Shown here one piece after another: positions 8,282 through 18,600 of a stretch of DNA of 64,000 nucleotides. Every line of letters begins with the position of its first letter. Positions within the stretch are counted from its first letter, which is position 1. Where the stretch lies: NCBI GenBank assembly GCA_963711215.1, contig CAVQDH010000008.1, positions 62,001-126,000 of the forward strand, in the 5' to 3' direction. This stretch comes from WHUA01 sp963711215. GTDB lineage: Bacteria > Pseudomonadota > Alphaproteobacteria > UBA8366. The notes below the pieces were generated by a model. That model made no database searches. It saw only the letters and a program-made list of their open reading frames with translations, and had not been told where the DNA came from. A program made the position numbers and the translations under genes.

Positions 8282-9067
8282 CTAGAGGCTGAAACGCTCG
8301 CCCAGATAGACGCGTCGGACATCGGAGTTCGAAACGATCTCGTCCGGCTGCCCTTCCATCAGCACTTGGCCATCGTGCAGGATATAGGCGCGGTCGACGA
8401 CGTCGAGCGTTTCGCGAACATTGTGGTCGGTAATCAGAACGCCGATGCCGCGATCCTTGAGATGGACCACCAGGTCACGGATATCGCGCACGGCGATGGG
8501 GTCGATGCCGGCGAGCGGCTCGTCCAGCAGGATGAAATGCGGATGCGACGCGAGGGCGCGGGCAATCTCCACGCGCCGCCGCTCGCCGCCCGACAGCGCC
8601 AGCGACGGGGTGCGCCGCAGATGGGTGATCGAGAACTCGGCGAGCAGCGCTTCCAGGATCGCTTCGCGGCGCTCCACCTCCCGCTCGACGCATTCCAGCA
8701 CGGCGCGAATATTCTGCTCGACGGTCAGACCGCGGAAGATCGACGGCTCCTGCGGCAGATATCCGATGCCGATGCGCGCGCGCCGGTACATCGGCAGCGT
8801 GGTGATGTCGTGGCCGTCGAAGAAAATAGCGCCGTAGTCCGCGGAGATCAGCCCGGTGATGATGTAGAAGCAGGTCGTCTTGCCGGCCCCGTTCGGGCCA
8901 AGCAGGCCGACCGCCTCGCCGCGCTGGACGTGCAGGCTGACATCGCGCAGCACCGGCCGTTTCTTGAACTGCTTGCCGAGGTTCAGTGCGCGGAGCCCGG
9001 TATTCTCCGCAACAAGCCGTGGACCATTCGTGTCGGCCACGGCTGCTTCGTCTTTCGGCTTCTTCAT
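8282..9067 (-). CDS. lptB: LPS export ABC transporter ATP-binding protein
   Basis: A 261-residue ABC ATPase that powers lipopolysaccharide transport from the inner membrane with LptF and LptG. Walker A is GPNGAGKT (57-64), the signature is LSGGERRR, Walker B is FILLDEPLAGID, and the switch histidine lies in LITDHNVRE. The N-terminus carries about 20 extra polar residues before the core, common in this class. It sits between lptA and rpoN. Confidence 0.94.
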   Translation of the reverse strand: MKKPKDEAAVADTNGPRLVAENTGLRALNLGKQFKKRPVLRDVSLHVQRGEAVGLLGPNGAGKTTCFYIITGLISADYGAIFFDGHDITTLPMYRRARIGIGYLPQEPSIFRGLTVEQNIRAVLECVEREVERREAILEALLAEFSITHLRRTPSLALSGGERRRVEIARALASHPHFILLDEPLAGIDPIAVRDIRDLVVHLKDRGIGVLITDHNVRETLDVVDRAYILHDGQVLMEGQPDEIVSNSDVRRVYLGERFSL

Positions 9068-9124
9068 GCGATGCGCCCGTCCTCGCTCTGACGCCGCGGC
9101 GGGCTCCGTCTCGATACGCCCACT

Positions 9125-10018
9125 CTAGCGATCCTTCTTTTTCGGCTCGAGCAGGCCCTTCGCCCGCCCTGTCAGCCTGTAGATCCCGGTTTTAAGATTT
9201 ACCTCAGCGCACTTCCCATTCAATTGATTGTTTCCACTCGTAATTCGCACATTGCCGCATATCGTTGCAACACCATTCGCCGGCAGGTAGACGCCGGTAT
9301 CGCCACGAACGATGGCGTTCTGCAGCGAGATAAGGACATTGCCGAAGGCGTCTACCTGGCGGATCTGACCGCTCTCCTCCGACAAACCCTTGCCATCGGC
9401 GGCCTTGGACGTGTCCTTCGTCTTCTTGCGGCTGCGCGAGGATTCCGCGGATTTCGGCGGCGCAGCGCCTTGCTCGGCGACGTGGGCGGTCAGGACGTCT
9501 GCGCGGATCCGCTGGTTCTCCTGTACGACCGTCGCGTCACCCCGGGCAACGGCCAACCGACGATCTTCCCAGTACTCCAGGCTGTCCCGCGCGGTCAATG
9601 TTCCTTGTTTGGAGAGCAGCCGCAGTTTCTTGCCGACCAGGACGAAAACCGCCTTATCGACGTAATAGACCGCCTTGTCGCCTTGTGCCTGCTGGTCGTT
9701 TGCGGTGATGCGCACGTTGCCGTCGGCATCGACGCGAAAGATCTCCTGGCCGCTTTCTCCCGTCTTGTCGCGGTAGTAGGCAGTCAGTCGGTCGGCCTTG
9801 ATCGTTGCGTTGTTGCGCGTGGCGGTCGCATTGCCGCGCGCGATGTATTTCTTTTGCTCGCGCAGCCACTCGATGCCTTGATCGGCATTGATGGTGACCG
9901 GCTGATTTCCCCCTGTCGACATCAGGCCTTGGGCATCGGCGCCGGCGATAGCCAGCAGCGCCGTCAGGCCTGCCGCAAGCAAGGCCGGAAGGATGCGCAT
10001 CGAGCGGTCGCCGGTCAT
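9125..10018 (-). CDS. lptA: LPS periplasmic bridge protein LptA
   Basis: A 297-residue OstA-family protein. A signal peptide covers about residues 7-29 (ILPALLAAGLTALLAIAGADAQG). The body has the beta-jellyroll repeat pattern (GNATATRNNATIKADRLTAYY, ANDQQAQGDKAVYYVDKAVFVLVG) that forms the periplasmic bridge. A lysine- and serine-rich insert at about 190-215 (SRSRKKTKDTSK) lengthens it beyond the E. coli form, and the C-terminus is basic. Its start overlaps the lptC stop by four bases (ATGA), showing translational coupling. Confidence 0.88.
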   Translation of the reverse strand: MTGDRSMRILPALLAAGLTALLAIAGADAQGLMSTGGNQPVTINADQGIEWLREQKKYIARGNATATRNNATIKADRLTAYYRDKTGESGQEIFRVDADGNVRITANDQQAQGDKAVYYVDKAVFVLVGKKLRLLSKQGTLTARDSLEYWEDRRLAVARGDATVVQENQRIRADVLTAHVAEQGAAPPKSAESSRSRKKTKDTSKAADGKGLSEESGQIRQVDAFGNVLISLQNAIVRGDTGVYLPANGVATICGNVRITSGNNQLNGKCAEVNLKTGIYRLTGRAKGLLEPKKKDR

Positions 10019-10707
10019 TTGCCGGGCGCCTGATTGGGATACAGGACGAGGGTTGATTTGCCGGTGAACTCGACGCGTTCGCCGCGATTATGGACGACGA
10101 AGCCTTGGGATTTGATGTTGCCGAAGGGGCCCTGTCCCTCGACCGGGTCGGTTCCATAGGCGTCGCCCGCCATCATGTCGACGACCGCCGCGTCGGTCCG
10201 GAACTCGTAGCCGCTGTCGTGGAACAGATTTACCGCGCCGCGCAACTTGAGGATCTTCTTGTCGCGGTCATAGACGCCGTTGCGTGCGGTGAGGGCGACC
10301 CAGCTGCCGTTCTCGGTCAGGAGATCGGCCTTCGGCGACTTGAGGACGACCCGGGACAGGTCGCTGTTCGACAGGCTCACGGTCTCTGCGGTCAGCGTAT
10401 AGGGCCGGCGCTTGTCGTCGATGCCGGTGTAAACGCCGTTTACCATGGTCAAGGTTTTCGCCGCGTCCGAGGCGATCTTCGCCGGCGTTATCGAATAGCG
10501 CCGCTGTTGGTCGGTAAGCTGCGGCCACAAGACGACAAGAATGAGCAGCGCCGTCGCAACGGTCGGCAGGAGGATGCGCATGATGCCGACGAAGCGGCCG
10601 TAGGCGCGCGAGACCTTCGGTGTGCGCCGGGTGGAAAAGGGAAGGTTCTGCCGCCGTACCTTTGCCTTGGTGTCCCTTTCCCGGTTGAGGTCCGCATTCA
10701 TCGTCAT
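10015..10707 (-). CDS. lptC: LPS export system protein LptC
   Basis: A 230-residue single-pass inner-membrane protein. After a basic cytosolic N-terminus (about 1-35) there is a transmembrane helix (about 42-65, MRILLPTVATALLILVVLW), then a periplasmic OstA-like beta-jellyroll. LptC passes LPS from LptBFG to LptA, whose gene overlaps its end. The YxGxDxxxRPYxLTA-like part (TGIDDKRRPYTLTAE) is typical of alphaproteobacterial LptC. The 213 bases between it and the RNase D-like gene may hold a promoter; no clear terminator was seen there. Confidence 0.88.
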   Translation of the reverse strand: MTMNADLNRERDTKAKVRRQNLPFSTRRTPKVSRAYGRFVGIMRILLPTVATALLILVVLWPQLTDQQRRYSITPAKIASDAAKTLTMVNGVYTGIDDKRRPYTLTAETVSLSNSDLSRVVLKSPKADLLTENGSWVALTARNGVYDRDKKILKLRGAVNLFHDSGYEFRTDAAVVDMMAGDAYGTDPVEGQGPFGNIKSQGFVVHNRGERVEFTGKSTLVLYPNQAPGK

Positions 10708-10920
10708 CGGTCAGGCGCTCTTGCCGTTACACGGGGCGCGCCGGCGGCGTATCCGCGCCATGCAGGGTGACCGGACGGGGCGTTCGCCCCTTGCTGCAGC
10801 ATGTAAAGCTGAGTCCAAACCCCACCACGCAAAGGGAAAGGAAGCATCGCTCCGAAGGCGTGGAAGTATGCAGCGCCGATGTCCTAAGGTCAATGAATCC
10901 AGGCTGTTCACGGCCCCGGC

Positions 10921-11535
10921 CTAGGCGTGGGCGAAGATATCGATGTCTCCGAATCCATCGAGATCCAGCGCCGCGCGCGTCGGCAGGAATGCGAAGGCGG
11001 CCTCGGCCAATGCCGTCCGGTTTTCGCGCCGGAGCATGTCATTCAGGATGTCCCTGATCCGGTGCAGATAGAGCACGTCGGAGGCCGCATAGTCGAGCTG
11101 CTCCTTGCTCAGGGTGTCGCGTCCCCAGTCCGACGACTGCTGCTGCTTCGACATGTCGACGCCTAGCAGCTCCTTGCACAGGTCCTTGAGACCGTGCCGG
11201 TCGGTATAGGTTCGCGTCAGGCGCGATGCGATCTTGGTGCAGTAGACCGGCCCGCAGTCGACGCCGAGATAACGGCGCAACATCGCCAGGTCGAAGCGCG
11301 CGAAGTGGAACAGCTTCGTCACCGCCGGGTCTGCCAGGAGGCGCTTCAGGTTCGGCGCGGCATACTGGCCCTGCGCGAACTGCACGAGATGGCAATTACC
11401 GTCGCCGGCGGAAAGCTGCACCAGGCACAGCCGATCGCGATGCGGGTCGAGGCCCATCGTTTCGGTGTCTATTGCGACACAGTCGCCGAATGTGAGGCCG
11501 TCGGGAAGGTCTCCGCGATGCAGATCGACGTTCAC
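10921..11535 (-). CDS. Ribonuclease D-like 3'-5' exonuclease
   Basis: A 204-residue DEDDy exonuclease, only the catalytic domain; full RNase D (about 380 residues) also has two HRDC domains, which are absent. Exo I is AIDTETMGLD, Exo II includes HFARFDLAML, and Exo III is DYAASDVLYL with the conserved Tyr-Asp pair. This short form is widespread in Alphaproteobacteria at exactly this place before the lpt genes. It likely trims structured RNA 3' ends. Confidence 0.87.
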   Translation of the reverse strand: MNVDLHRGDLPDGLTFGDCVAIDTETMGLDPHRDRLCLVQLSAGDGNCHLVQFAQGQYAAPNLKRLLADPAVTKLFHFARFDLAMLRRYLGVDCGPVYCTKIASRLTRTYTDRHGLKDLCKELLGVDMSKQQQSSDWGRDTLSKEQLDYAASDVLYLHRIRDILNDMLRRENRTALAEAAFAFLPTRAALDLDGFGDIDIFAHA

Positions 11536-11616
11536 GTCGTCTCCCAGCTTTTCATGCCTGCGCCCGGGGCGGGCCCGTCACGACTGCCGCCGCGGCCGCC
11601 AACGTGCACCGCACTA

Positions 11617-11703
11617 TGGTGCCCAGGAGAAGACTCGAACTTCCACGAGGTTGCCCCCACAGGTACCTGAAACCTGCGCGTCTACCAATTCCGCCACCTG
11701 GGC
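11617..11703 (-). tRNA. tRNA-Leu (CAG)
   Basis: An 87-base tRNA on the minus strand with encoded CCA. The acceptor stem is GCCCAGG paired with CCTGGGC. The D-arm contains GGAATTGGTAGACGC, typical of class II tRNA-Leu. The anticodon stem CAGGT/ACCTG encloses the loop TTCAGGT, giving anticodon CAG. A long variable arm follows, then the TTCGAGT T-loop. Confidence 0.95.
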
Positions 11704-11857
11704 TCAGTGACGGCAAATTGGTCATTGGCGAGACGCTTGTCAACCGCGTTTACTTTGGTTTTCCGTCCCTTCGGCGTCATGTATATGTTTAGGCGTCCGG
11801 CGCCGGGGGTGGCATTACGGGGCCGGGCGCGGCGGGTACCATGAAACGGGGGATCAA

Positions 11858-12853
11858 ATGGCGGCAGGGCTGGTTACGGTTTTCGGGGCTTCGGGTTTTG
11901 TCGGCCGGCATGTCGTCCAACGGTTGGCGGCCAAGGGGTTCCAGGTGCGCGCCGCGGTGCGCAACCCGGACGCCGCGCTGTTTCTCAAGCCGATGGGGTA
12001 TGTCGGCCAGATCACGCCGGTTCAGGTGAATATCCGCGACGCGGCCAAGGTGCGGGCCGCGGTGGCCGGCGCCGACGTGGTGATCAATCTCGTCGGCGTG
12101 CTGTACGAGTTGGGCAAGCAACGCTTCGATGCGGTCCAGACGACCGGCGCCGAAACGGTCGCCAAGGCCGCGCGAGCGGCCGGCTGCGGGCGGCTCGTGC
12201 ACATGTCAGCGCTCGGCGCGGCGCCGTTGTCGCCGTCCCGCTATGCCCGGTCCAAGGCAGCCGGCGAGGAGGCGGTGCGCGCCGTCTTCCCGGACGCGGT
12301 AATCCTTCGGCCCGGCGTGCTGTTCGGACCGCAGGACGGCTTCTTCAACCGCTTTGCGGCGATGGCGCAGGTTTCGCCCTTCCTGCCGGTCTTCGGCTGC
12401 CCGTTTCCGCGGCTCAAGAACGGCAAGCTGGACCTCTACGGCGCCGGCGGCACGAAATTCCAGCCGGTCTATGTCGGCGATGTCGCCGATGCGGTCGTCA
12501 AGGGTATCGAGGACGAGGCGACCAAGGGCAAGATCTACGAGCTGGGCGGGCCCCGGGTCTACAGCTTCGTCGAGATCATGCGCCTGGTGATGGCCGAGAC
12601 GGGCCGGTCCAGATTGATCCTCCCGGTTCCCTTCTGGGTCGGTTCGATTCTGGGATTTTTCAGCGAGCTCCTGCCGGTGCCGCCGATCACGCGCGACCAG
12701 ATACGGCTGCTCAAGATGGACAACGTGCTCGGCGGCAAGCTGCCGACGCTGCGCGATCTCGGCATCGAGCCGACGGCGGCGGAGATGATCGTGCCGACCT
12801 ATCTCGATGTCTATCGCAAGGGCGGCCGCTACCGGCAGCCGCGGCTCGTGTGA
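11858..12853 (+). CDS. NDUFA9-type NAD(P)-binding protein, complex I accessory family
   Basis: A 331-residue atypical short-chain dehydrogenase. The nucleotide-binding motif is VFGASGFVG (residues 8-16). The YxxxK region is present as YARSK, with SAL upstream. The C-terminal half contains QPVYVGDVADAV and a hydrophobic stretch (PVPFWVGSILGFFSEL). It matches the bacterial relatives of mitochondrial complex I subunit NDUFA9, which in Alphaproteobacteria are often next to uppP, as here (convergent, ten bases apart). Confidence 0.85.
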   Translation: MAAGLVTVFGASGFVGRHVVQRLAAKGFQVRAAVRNPDAALFLKPMGYVGQITPVQVNIRDAAKVRAAVAGADVVINLVGVLYELGKQRFDAVQTTGAETVAKAARAAGCGRLVHMSALGAAPLSPSRYARSKAAGEEAVRAVFPDAVILRPGVLFGPQDGFFNRFAAMAQVSPFLPVFGCPFPRLKNGKLDLYGAGGTKFQPVYVGDVADAVVKGIEDEATKGKIYELGGPRVYSFVEIMRLVMAETGRSRLILPVPFWVGSILGFFSELLPVPPITRDQIRLLKMDNVLGGKLPTLRDLGIEPTAAEMIVPTYLDVYRKGGRYRQPRLV

Positions 12854-12863
12854 CCGGACCGGT

Positions 12864-13661
12864 TCAGGAATAGACCCAATAGAGCAGTCCCGCGCCGAGA
12901 ACCACGCGGTAGACGACGAAGGGCGCGAAGCTCGCATGCATGAGCCAGCGCATCATCAGCGAGATCGCGATCAGCGCGGTGACGAAGGACAGCACCGCGG
13001 CAATGGCGGCATCCGGCCGCAGCGCCGCGCCGCCGGTCCTGTGAATCTCCAGCCCGGCCAGCGCCATCGTGCCGAGGATCGTCGGGATCGAGAGAAGCAG
13101 CGAGAATCGTGCCGAATCCCGCCGCTCCATGCCCAGGATGCGGCACGCCGTCATCGTAATGCCCGCGCGGCTGATCCCCGAGATCAGGGCAAGGACTTGC
13201 GCGAAGCCGATAAACAGCGCACCGGCATAGTTCATATGCTCGATCCGGCGGACGGTCATGCAGAGCCGGTCCGTCAATCCCAGCACAAGACCGAATATCA
13301 GCGTTGTCCAGGCGATCACCTCGACGTGGCGGAAGACCGTGTTGATGTAGCGAAGCCCGAAATAAGCGACCAGGACGACGGGTAGCGTCGCGACGAAAAG
13401 GTGCAGCATCAGCCGCAGGCCGGGTGATTTCCGGCTCGCGAACAGTCCGGGCAAGCCTGCCAGCATTTCCCAGATGTCCCGCCAGAAGTAGACGATGACG
13501 GCCAACAGCGTGCCGGCATTGATGGCGATGACAATCGCCAGGTCTTGCTCCGGCTGCCCGACAAGCTTCGACAGGAGCACCAAGTGGCTTGACGAGCTGA
13601 TCGGCAGGAATTCGGTGAGGCCCTGTATGATCGCCAGGACCACGATCGGGAAGAGTGTCAC
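12864..13661 (-). CDS. uppP: Undecaprenyl-diphosphate phosphatase (BacA/UppP)
   Basis: A 265-residue integral membrane phosphatase that regenerates undecaprenyl phosphate, the lipid carrier for peptidoglycan and polysaccharide. The two signature loops are EFLPISSSSHLVLL and GISRAGITMTA, both complete. About eight hydrophobic segments are visible. The GTG at 13661 is chosen as start because GGAGA lies seven bases upstream and the protein then begins with the first helix, giving the usual family length. A longer reading to 13733 adds only unlikely polar residues. Confidence 0.94.
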   Translation of the reverse strand: MTLFPIVVLAIIQGLTEFLPISSSSHLVLLSKLVGQPEQDLAIVIAINAGTLLAVIVYFWRDIWEMLAGLPGLFASRKSPGLRLMLHLFVATLPVVLVAYFGLRYINTVFRHVEVIAWTTLIFGLVLGLTDRLCMTVRRIEHMNYAGALFIGFAQVLALISGISRAGITMTACRILGMERRDSARFSLLLSIPTILGTMALAGLEIHRTGGAALRPDAAIAAVLSFVTALIAISLMMRWLMHASFAPFVVYRVVLGAGLLYWVYS

Positions 13662-13761
13662 AAATGCGTCTCCGCGCGAGTGCGGTATCCGTCCGGCATC
13701 CGGCGAGGTCGCCGAGTGGCGGCACCCTATCACCTTCGCTAGGCCATTGCAGCCGTTTAGG

Positions 13762-13780
13762 TAGTACCGAAATGGTACTA
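13762..13780. promoter_or_regulatory. Palindrome upstream of gltD, possible operator
   Basis: TAGTACC-gaaat-GGTACTA is a perfect 7+5+7 inverted repeat in an AT-richer stretch between the divergent uppP and gltD genes. It has the size of a homodimeric regulator site. No family can be assigned. Confidence 0.4.
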
Positions 13781-13844
13781 AATTACCCGATGCCTGGGCA
13801 GATTTCTCGCTAAACGCGTCGCAAGGCTTGAGGGCGGCAGGTAT

Positions 13845-13865
13845 AAGGTCAATAAATCTGACCTT
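13845..13865. promoter_or_regulatory. Second palindrome upstream of gltD
   Basis: AAGGTCA-ataaatc-TGACCTT is a perfect 7+7+7 inverted repeat about 280-300 bases before gltD. The 13734-14141 gap (about 400 bases) holds no convincing gene, and these two palindromes are its only notable structure. It may be part of the control region of the glutamate synthase operon or of uppP. Confidence 0.4.
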
Positions 13866-14141
13866 GTGCGGTAAATTCGCTGGTCAAAAGGGCGTTTTCA
13901 GTGTACCGTGTTTCGTGATCACCGTTGCCGGCGTCTTTGCTACGACCGGGACGGGAGGGATGGGGCGGTAATGCCGTGCCCGATCGGACGGGGTTCGCGG
14001 CTCGACATCCGGAAATGAACGTTCGGCGCGATTTCGTCTTGGCGGCGGCCTTGTGGCTGCCGAACCCATGCCGTATCGCCGCGCATCCCGAGACGCGTCT
14101 CAAGAATGGGGCGCGATGGAATGGAAAGGCCGCTTTGAAGA

Positions 14142-15584
14142 ATGCCCGAGCAGATGCTGAAATTCGTCGACACGCCGCAACGGATGCCGGAAAAGCGCGA
14201 TTCGCAGCAACGGCGCGCCGATTTCCAGGAAATCTATAAGCGGTTCGATCCGGCGCGGGCGGCCGAACAGGCGGCGCGCTGTTCGCAATGCGGCGTTCCT
14301 TTCTGCCAGCAGCATTGCCCGCTGCACAACAACATTCCCGATTGGCTGATGCTGACCGCCGAAGGCCGCCTGGAAGAGGCCTACGAGATGTCCTCTGCGA
14401 CCAACACGTTTCCGGAGGTCTGCGGCCGGATCTGTCCGCAGGACCGGCTTTGCGAGGGCAACTGCGTCATCGAGCAGGCGGGCCACGGCACGGTCACGAT
14501 CGGAACGGTGGAGAGCTACATCACCGAGACGGCCTGGGAAAAGGGCTGGATCAAGCCGGTTGTCCCGGTTGCCGAGCGCAAGCAGTCCGTCGGTATCATC
14601 GGCGCCGGGCCGGCCGGCCTTGCGGCCGCCGAGCGGCTGCGCCGGCTCGGCTATCAGGTGGTGGTCTACGATCGATACGACCGCGTCGGCGGCCTGCTCA
14701 TCTACGGCATTCCGAATTTCAAGCTGGACAAGGGGATCGTCAGCCGCCGCACCCAATGGCTGATCGACAGCGGCGTGGTCTTCAAGCTCAATTTCGAGGT
14801 CGGCCGCGACGCCACGCTCGCCGATCTCAAGCAGCAGCATGATGCCGTGCTGATCGCGACCGGCGTTTACAAGTCGCGCGACATCGCCGCGCCCGGCGTT
14901 GGGCTCGGCAATATCGTTCAAGCGATGGATTATCTGACGGCGAGCAACCGGGAAGGGCTCGGCGACCGGGTCCCGACATTCGAAGACGGCTCGCTCGACG
15001 CCAAGGGAAAGAACATCGTCGTCATCGGCGGCGGCGACACGGCGATGGACTGCGTGCGCACGGCCGTTCGCCAAGGCGCGCTATCGGTCAAATGCCTTTA
15101 TCGGCGCAATCGCGAGAACATGCCGGGCTCGGCGCGCGAGGTGAAGCACGCCGAGGAAGAGGGCGTCGAATTCGTCTGGCTCTCGGCGCCGGAAGCCTTC
15201 GTCGGCGACGGCGTGGCGAGCGGCGTGCGCGCCCAGCTCATGCGGCTCGGCCTGCCCGATGCCAGCGGCCGCCAGACGCCGCAGCCGATCGAAGGGTCAT
15301 CCGTGGTGCATGACGCCGAGCTGGTGATCAAGGCGCTTGGCTTCGATCCCGAGGATCTGCCCGTCCTGTTCGGGGAGGCCGCGCTTCCCGTCACGCGCTG
15401 GGGCACCGTGCGGATCGACTGGCGGTCGATGATGACCGAGATGGACGGCGTCTTCGCGGCCGGCGACATCGTGCGCGGCGCATCGCTCGTGGTGTGGGCA
15501 ATTCGCGACGGCCGCGACGCCGCGGCGGCAATTCACGACTTCATCGAGAAGCGGCAGAGCGGCACACTCGCGCTTGCCTCTTAG
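14142..15584 (+). CDS. gltD: Glutamate synthase (NADPH) small subunit
   Basis: A 480-residue FAD/NADPH-binding subunit that feeds electrons to GltB for glutamate formation from glutamine and 2-oxoglutarate. The N-terminal Fe-S region carries CSQCGVPFCQQHCP (about 46-59) and CGRICPQDRLCEGNC. The FAD site is IIGAGPAGLAAAERL and the NADPH site is VVIGGGDTAMDC. The C-terminal GVFAAGDIVRGASLVVWAI closes the FAD fold. It precedes gltB by 18 bases; gltB-gltD is the more familiar order. ATG 14154 is a possible alternative start. Confidence 0.95.
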   Translation: MPEQMLKFVDTPQRMPEKRDSQQRRADFQEIYKRFDPARAAEQAARCSQCGVPFCQQHCPLHNNIPDWLMLTAEGRLEEAYEMSSATNTFPEVCGRICPQDRLCEGNCVIEQAGHGTVTIGTVESYITETAWEKGWIKPVVPVAERKQSVGIIGAGPAGLAAAERLRRLGYQVVVYDRYDRVGGLLIYGIPNFKLDKGIVSRRTQWLIDSGVVFKLNFEVGRDATLADLKQQHDAVLIATGVYKSRDIAAPGVGLGNIVQAMDYLTASNREGLGDRVPTFEDGSLDAKGKNIVVIGGGDTAMDCVRTAVRQGALSVKCLYRRNRENMPGSAREVKHAEEEGVEFVWLSAPEAFVGDGVASGVRAQLMRLGLPDASGRQTPQPIEGSSVVHDAELVIKALGFDPEDLPVLFGEAALPVTRWGTVRIDWRSMMTEMDGVFAAGDIVRGASLVVWAIRDGRDAAAAIHDFIEKRQSGTLALAS

Positions 15585-15602
15585 GAATCGGAGGGTCATG
15601 GA

Positions 15603-18600
15603 ATGAACGACTTCGTCGAAAGCTGGCGCCGGAACGCAGCGCTGCTGCAGGCGAGCCATGCCTACGATCCCGCCCAGGAACACGACGCCTGCGGCGTCGG
15701 CATGATCGTGGCGATCGACGGGCAGCCGCGGCGCGAAGTCGTTCTCAAGGGCATCGAGGCGCTCAAGTCGCTGTGGCATCGCGGCGCCGTCGACGCGGAC
15801 GGCAAGACGGGCGACGGCGCGGGCATCCACGTGCAGATTCCGCAGGACTTCTTCAAGGAGCACATCCGCCGCACCGGACATGAGCCGGGCAGCGGGCACC
15901 TTGCCGTCGGCATGATCTTCCTGCCGCGCACCGACCTCAGCGCGCAGGAGCGTTGCCGCCAGATCGTCGAGACCGAGATCCTGCGCTTCGGGCATCGCAT
16001 CTACGGCTGGCGCCAGGTGCCGGTCAGCGTCGACGTGATCGGCGAGAAGGCGAACGCCACGCGGCCCGAGATCGAGCAGGTGATGGTGGAGAACGCGCTC
16101 GGCGTCGGCGACAGCCAGTTCCAGGTCGACCTCTACATCATCCGCCGGCGCATCGAGAAGGCCGTGCAGGCGGAAAGCATCGCCGAATTCTACATCTGCT
16201 CGCTCAGCTGCCGTTCGGTCATCTACAAGGGGCTGTTCCTGGCCGAGCAGCTGACCGCCTTCTATCCCGACCTTCTGGACGATCGCTTCGTCTCCAATTT
16301 CGCGATTTACCACCAGCGCTATTCGACCAACACCTTCCCGACCTGGCGTCTGGCGCAGCCCTTCCGCGTGCTGGCGCATAACGGCGAGATCAACACGCTG
16401 CTCGGCAACGTGAACTGGATGCGCAGCCACGAGACGCGCTTGGCCGACCGCCGGTTCGGCGCCTACATCAACGACATCAAGCCGGTGATTCAGGCCGGCA
16501 GCTCCAATTCGGCGGCGCTCGACGCGGTCTTCGAGCTGCTGGTGCGCACCGCCCGCGAGCTGCCCGAGGTCAAGTCGCTGCTGATTCCCGAATCCTGGGA
16601 GCATTCGGAAACGCTGCCGCGGTCCCATCGCGATTTCTACGCCTACGGCAATTCGGTGATGGAGCCCTGGGACGGGCCGGCGGCGATCTGCGCCTATGGC
16701 GGGCGGTGGGTGCTGGCCGGCATGGACCGCAACGGCTTGCGGCCGATGCGCTACGTCGTCACCAATGACGGCCTGCTGATCGTCGGGTCCGAGGCCGGCA
16801 TGGTGAAGGTCGACGAGACCACGGTCGTCGAGAAGGGCCGCGTCGGTCCCGGCCAGATGATCGGCGTGCAGCTCGCCGAAGGCCGCTTCTATCACGATCG
16901 CGAATTGAAGGACGTGGTCGCCGGGCTCAGGCCCTTCGGCAAATGGCTGAAGAAGGTGACCAAGCTGAGCGCCACCGCCATCGCCAACGCGCGCAAGGCG
17001 CCGCCGATGTCGCGCGACGACTTGCGCCGCTGGGAGGTCGCGGTCGGCTGGAGCATGGAGGATCTCGAGATGATCCTTCATCCGATGGCCGACGCCGGCA
17101 AGGAGGCGATCGGGTCGATGGGCGACGATGCGCCGATCGCCGTGCTGTCCGAGAAGTACCGCGGCCTGCATCATTTCTTCCGGCAGAATTTCAGCCAGGT
17201 GACCAATCCGCCGATCGACAGCCTGCGCGAGCGTCGCGTGATGAGCCTGACGACGCGGCTCGGCAATCTCGGCAATATCCTGGACGAGGACGAGAGCCAG
17301 CTCGAATTCCTCCAGCTCGAGTCGCCGATCCTGCTGACCGAGGAATACGTCGCGCTCTGCGGCAAGCTGAGCGAAGGCGGCAGCGGTCATCGACTGCACC
17401 TTCGCGCTCGACGGCGGGCCGCATGCGCTCGGCGACGCGGTGAAGCGGATCCAGTCCGAGGCGGAAGATGCCGTGCGCGGCGGACACACCAATCTCATCC
17501 TCACCGACGAGCATGCCACCTTCGAGCGGGCGGCGCTTCCGATGATCCTCGCCACCGGCGCGGTCCATACGCACCTGGTGCGGACCCAGCTGCGAACCTT
17601 CACGTCGATCAACGTGCGCAGCGCGGAATGCCTCGACGTGCATTATTTCGCGGTGTTGATCGCCGTCGGCGCGACGACGGTGAACGCCTGGCTCGCGCAG
17701 GAAGCGATCGCCGACCGCCATCGCCGCGGCCTGTTCGGCAAGCAGCCGCTCGAGCGCGTGGTCGGGCGCTACAAGCGCGCTGTCGAGGACGGCCTGCTCA
17801 AGATTATTTCCAAGATGGGCATCGCGATCATCAGCTCCTATCGCGGCGGCTACAACCTCGAAGCCGTCGGGCTGTCGCGTTCGCTCGTGGCGGAATATTT
17901 CCCGGGACTGGCGAGCCGGATTTCCGGTATCGGCCTGACCGGTATCCAGAAGAAGGTCTCGGAGATACACCGCCGCGCCTTCGCCGAGGACGTGATCGCG
18001 CTGCCGGTCGGCGGCTTCTACCGCTATCGCCGCAGCGGCGAGGCGCATTACTGGGACGGCAACCTGATCCACCAGCTGCAGAACGCGGTGGAGACCGATT
18101 CCTATGGGGCCTACAAGCGCTACAGCGACCGGGTCGCGGCGTTGCCGCCGATCAACCTGCGCGATCTGCTCGACTTCGCGCCCAAGAACACGGCGATCAA
18201 TGTCGACGAGGTCGAGTTCGATCACCCAGATCCGGAAGATGCTGGTGGCGCCGGGCATCTCGCTCGGCGCGCTGTCGCCGGAGGCGCATGAGACGCTGTC
18301 GATCGCGATGAACCGGATCGGCGCCAAGTCGGATTCCGGCGAAGGCGGCGAGGACCCGGCCCGCTACAGGCCGAAGCTCAACGGCGACAACGCGTCGAGC
18401 GCGATCAAGCAGATCGCGTCCGGTCGTTTTGGCGTGACGGCCGAGTATCTCAACAACTGCCGCGAGATCGAGATCAAGGTGGCGCAGGGCGCCAAGCCCG
18501 GCGAAGGCGGCCAGCTGCCCGGACTCAAGGTGACCGAGCTGATCGCGCGGCTGCGCCATTCGACCCCCGGCGTGACGTTGATCTCGCCGCCGCCGCACCA

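Noticed and set aside
10767..10924. Short frames between lptC and the RNase D-like gene
   Set aside because: Composition is Arg/Pro/Ser-rich, starts lack ribosome sites and no frame stands out; treated as intergenic.
13925..14239. 104-codon frame before gltD
   Set aside because: It runs into gltD in another frame, has no ribosome site and an Arg/Ala-rich product. The region is better seen as the gltD control region.
15297..17612. Long open frame (771 codons) on the minus strand opposite gltD/gltB
   Set aside because: It is antisense to strongly conserved gltD and gltB coding sequence and its protein is Arg/Ala/Asp-rich with no domain, as expected in GC-rich DNA.
17385..18218. Programmed +1 frameshifting in gltB
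   Set aside because: No slippery or stop-codon context of the prfB kind, GltB needs none in any known organism, and the same error type occurs in many unrelated genes here.
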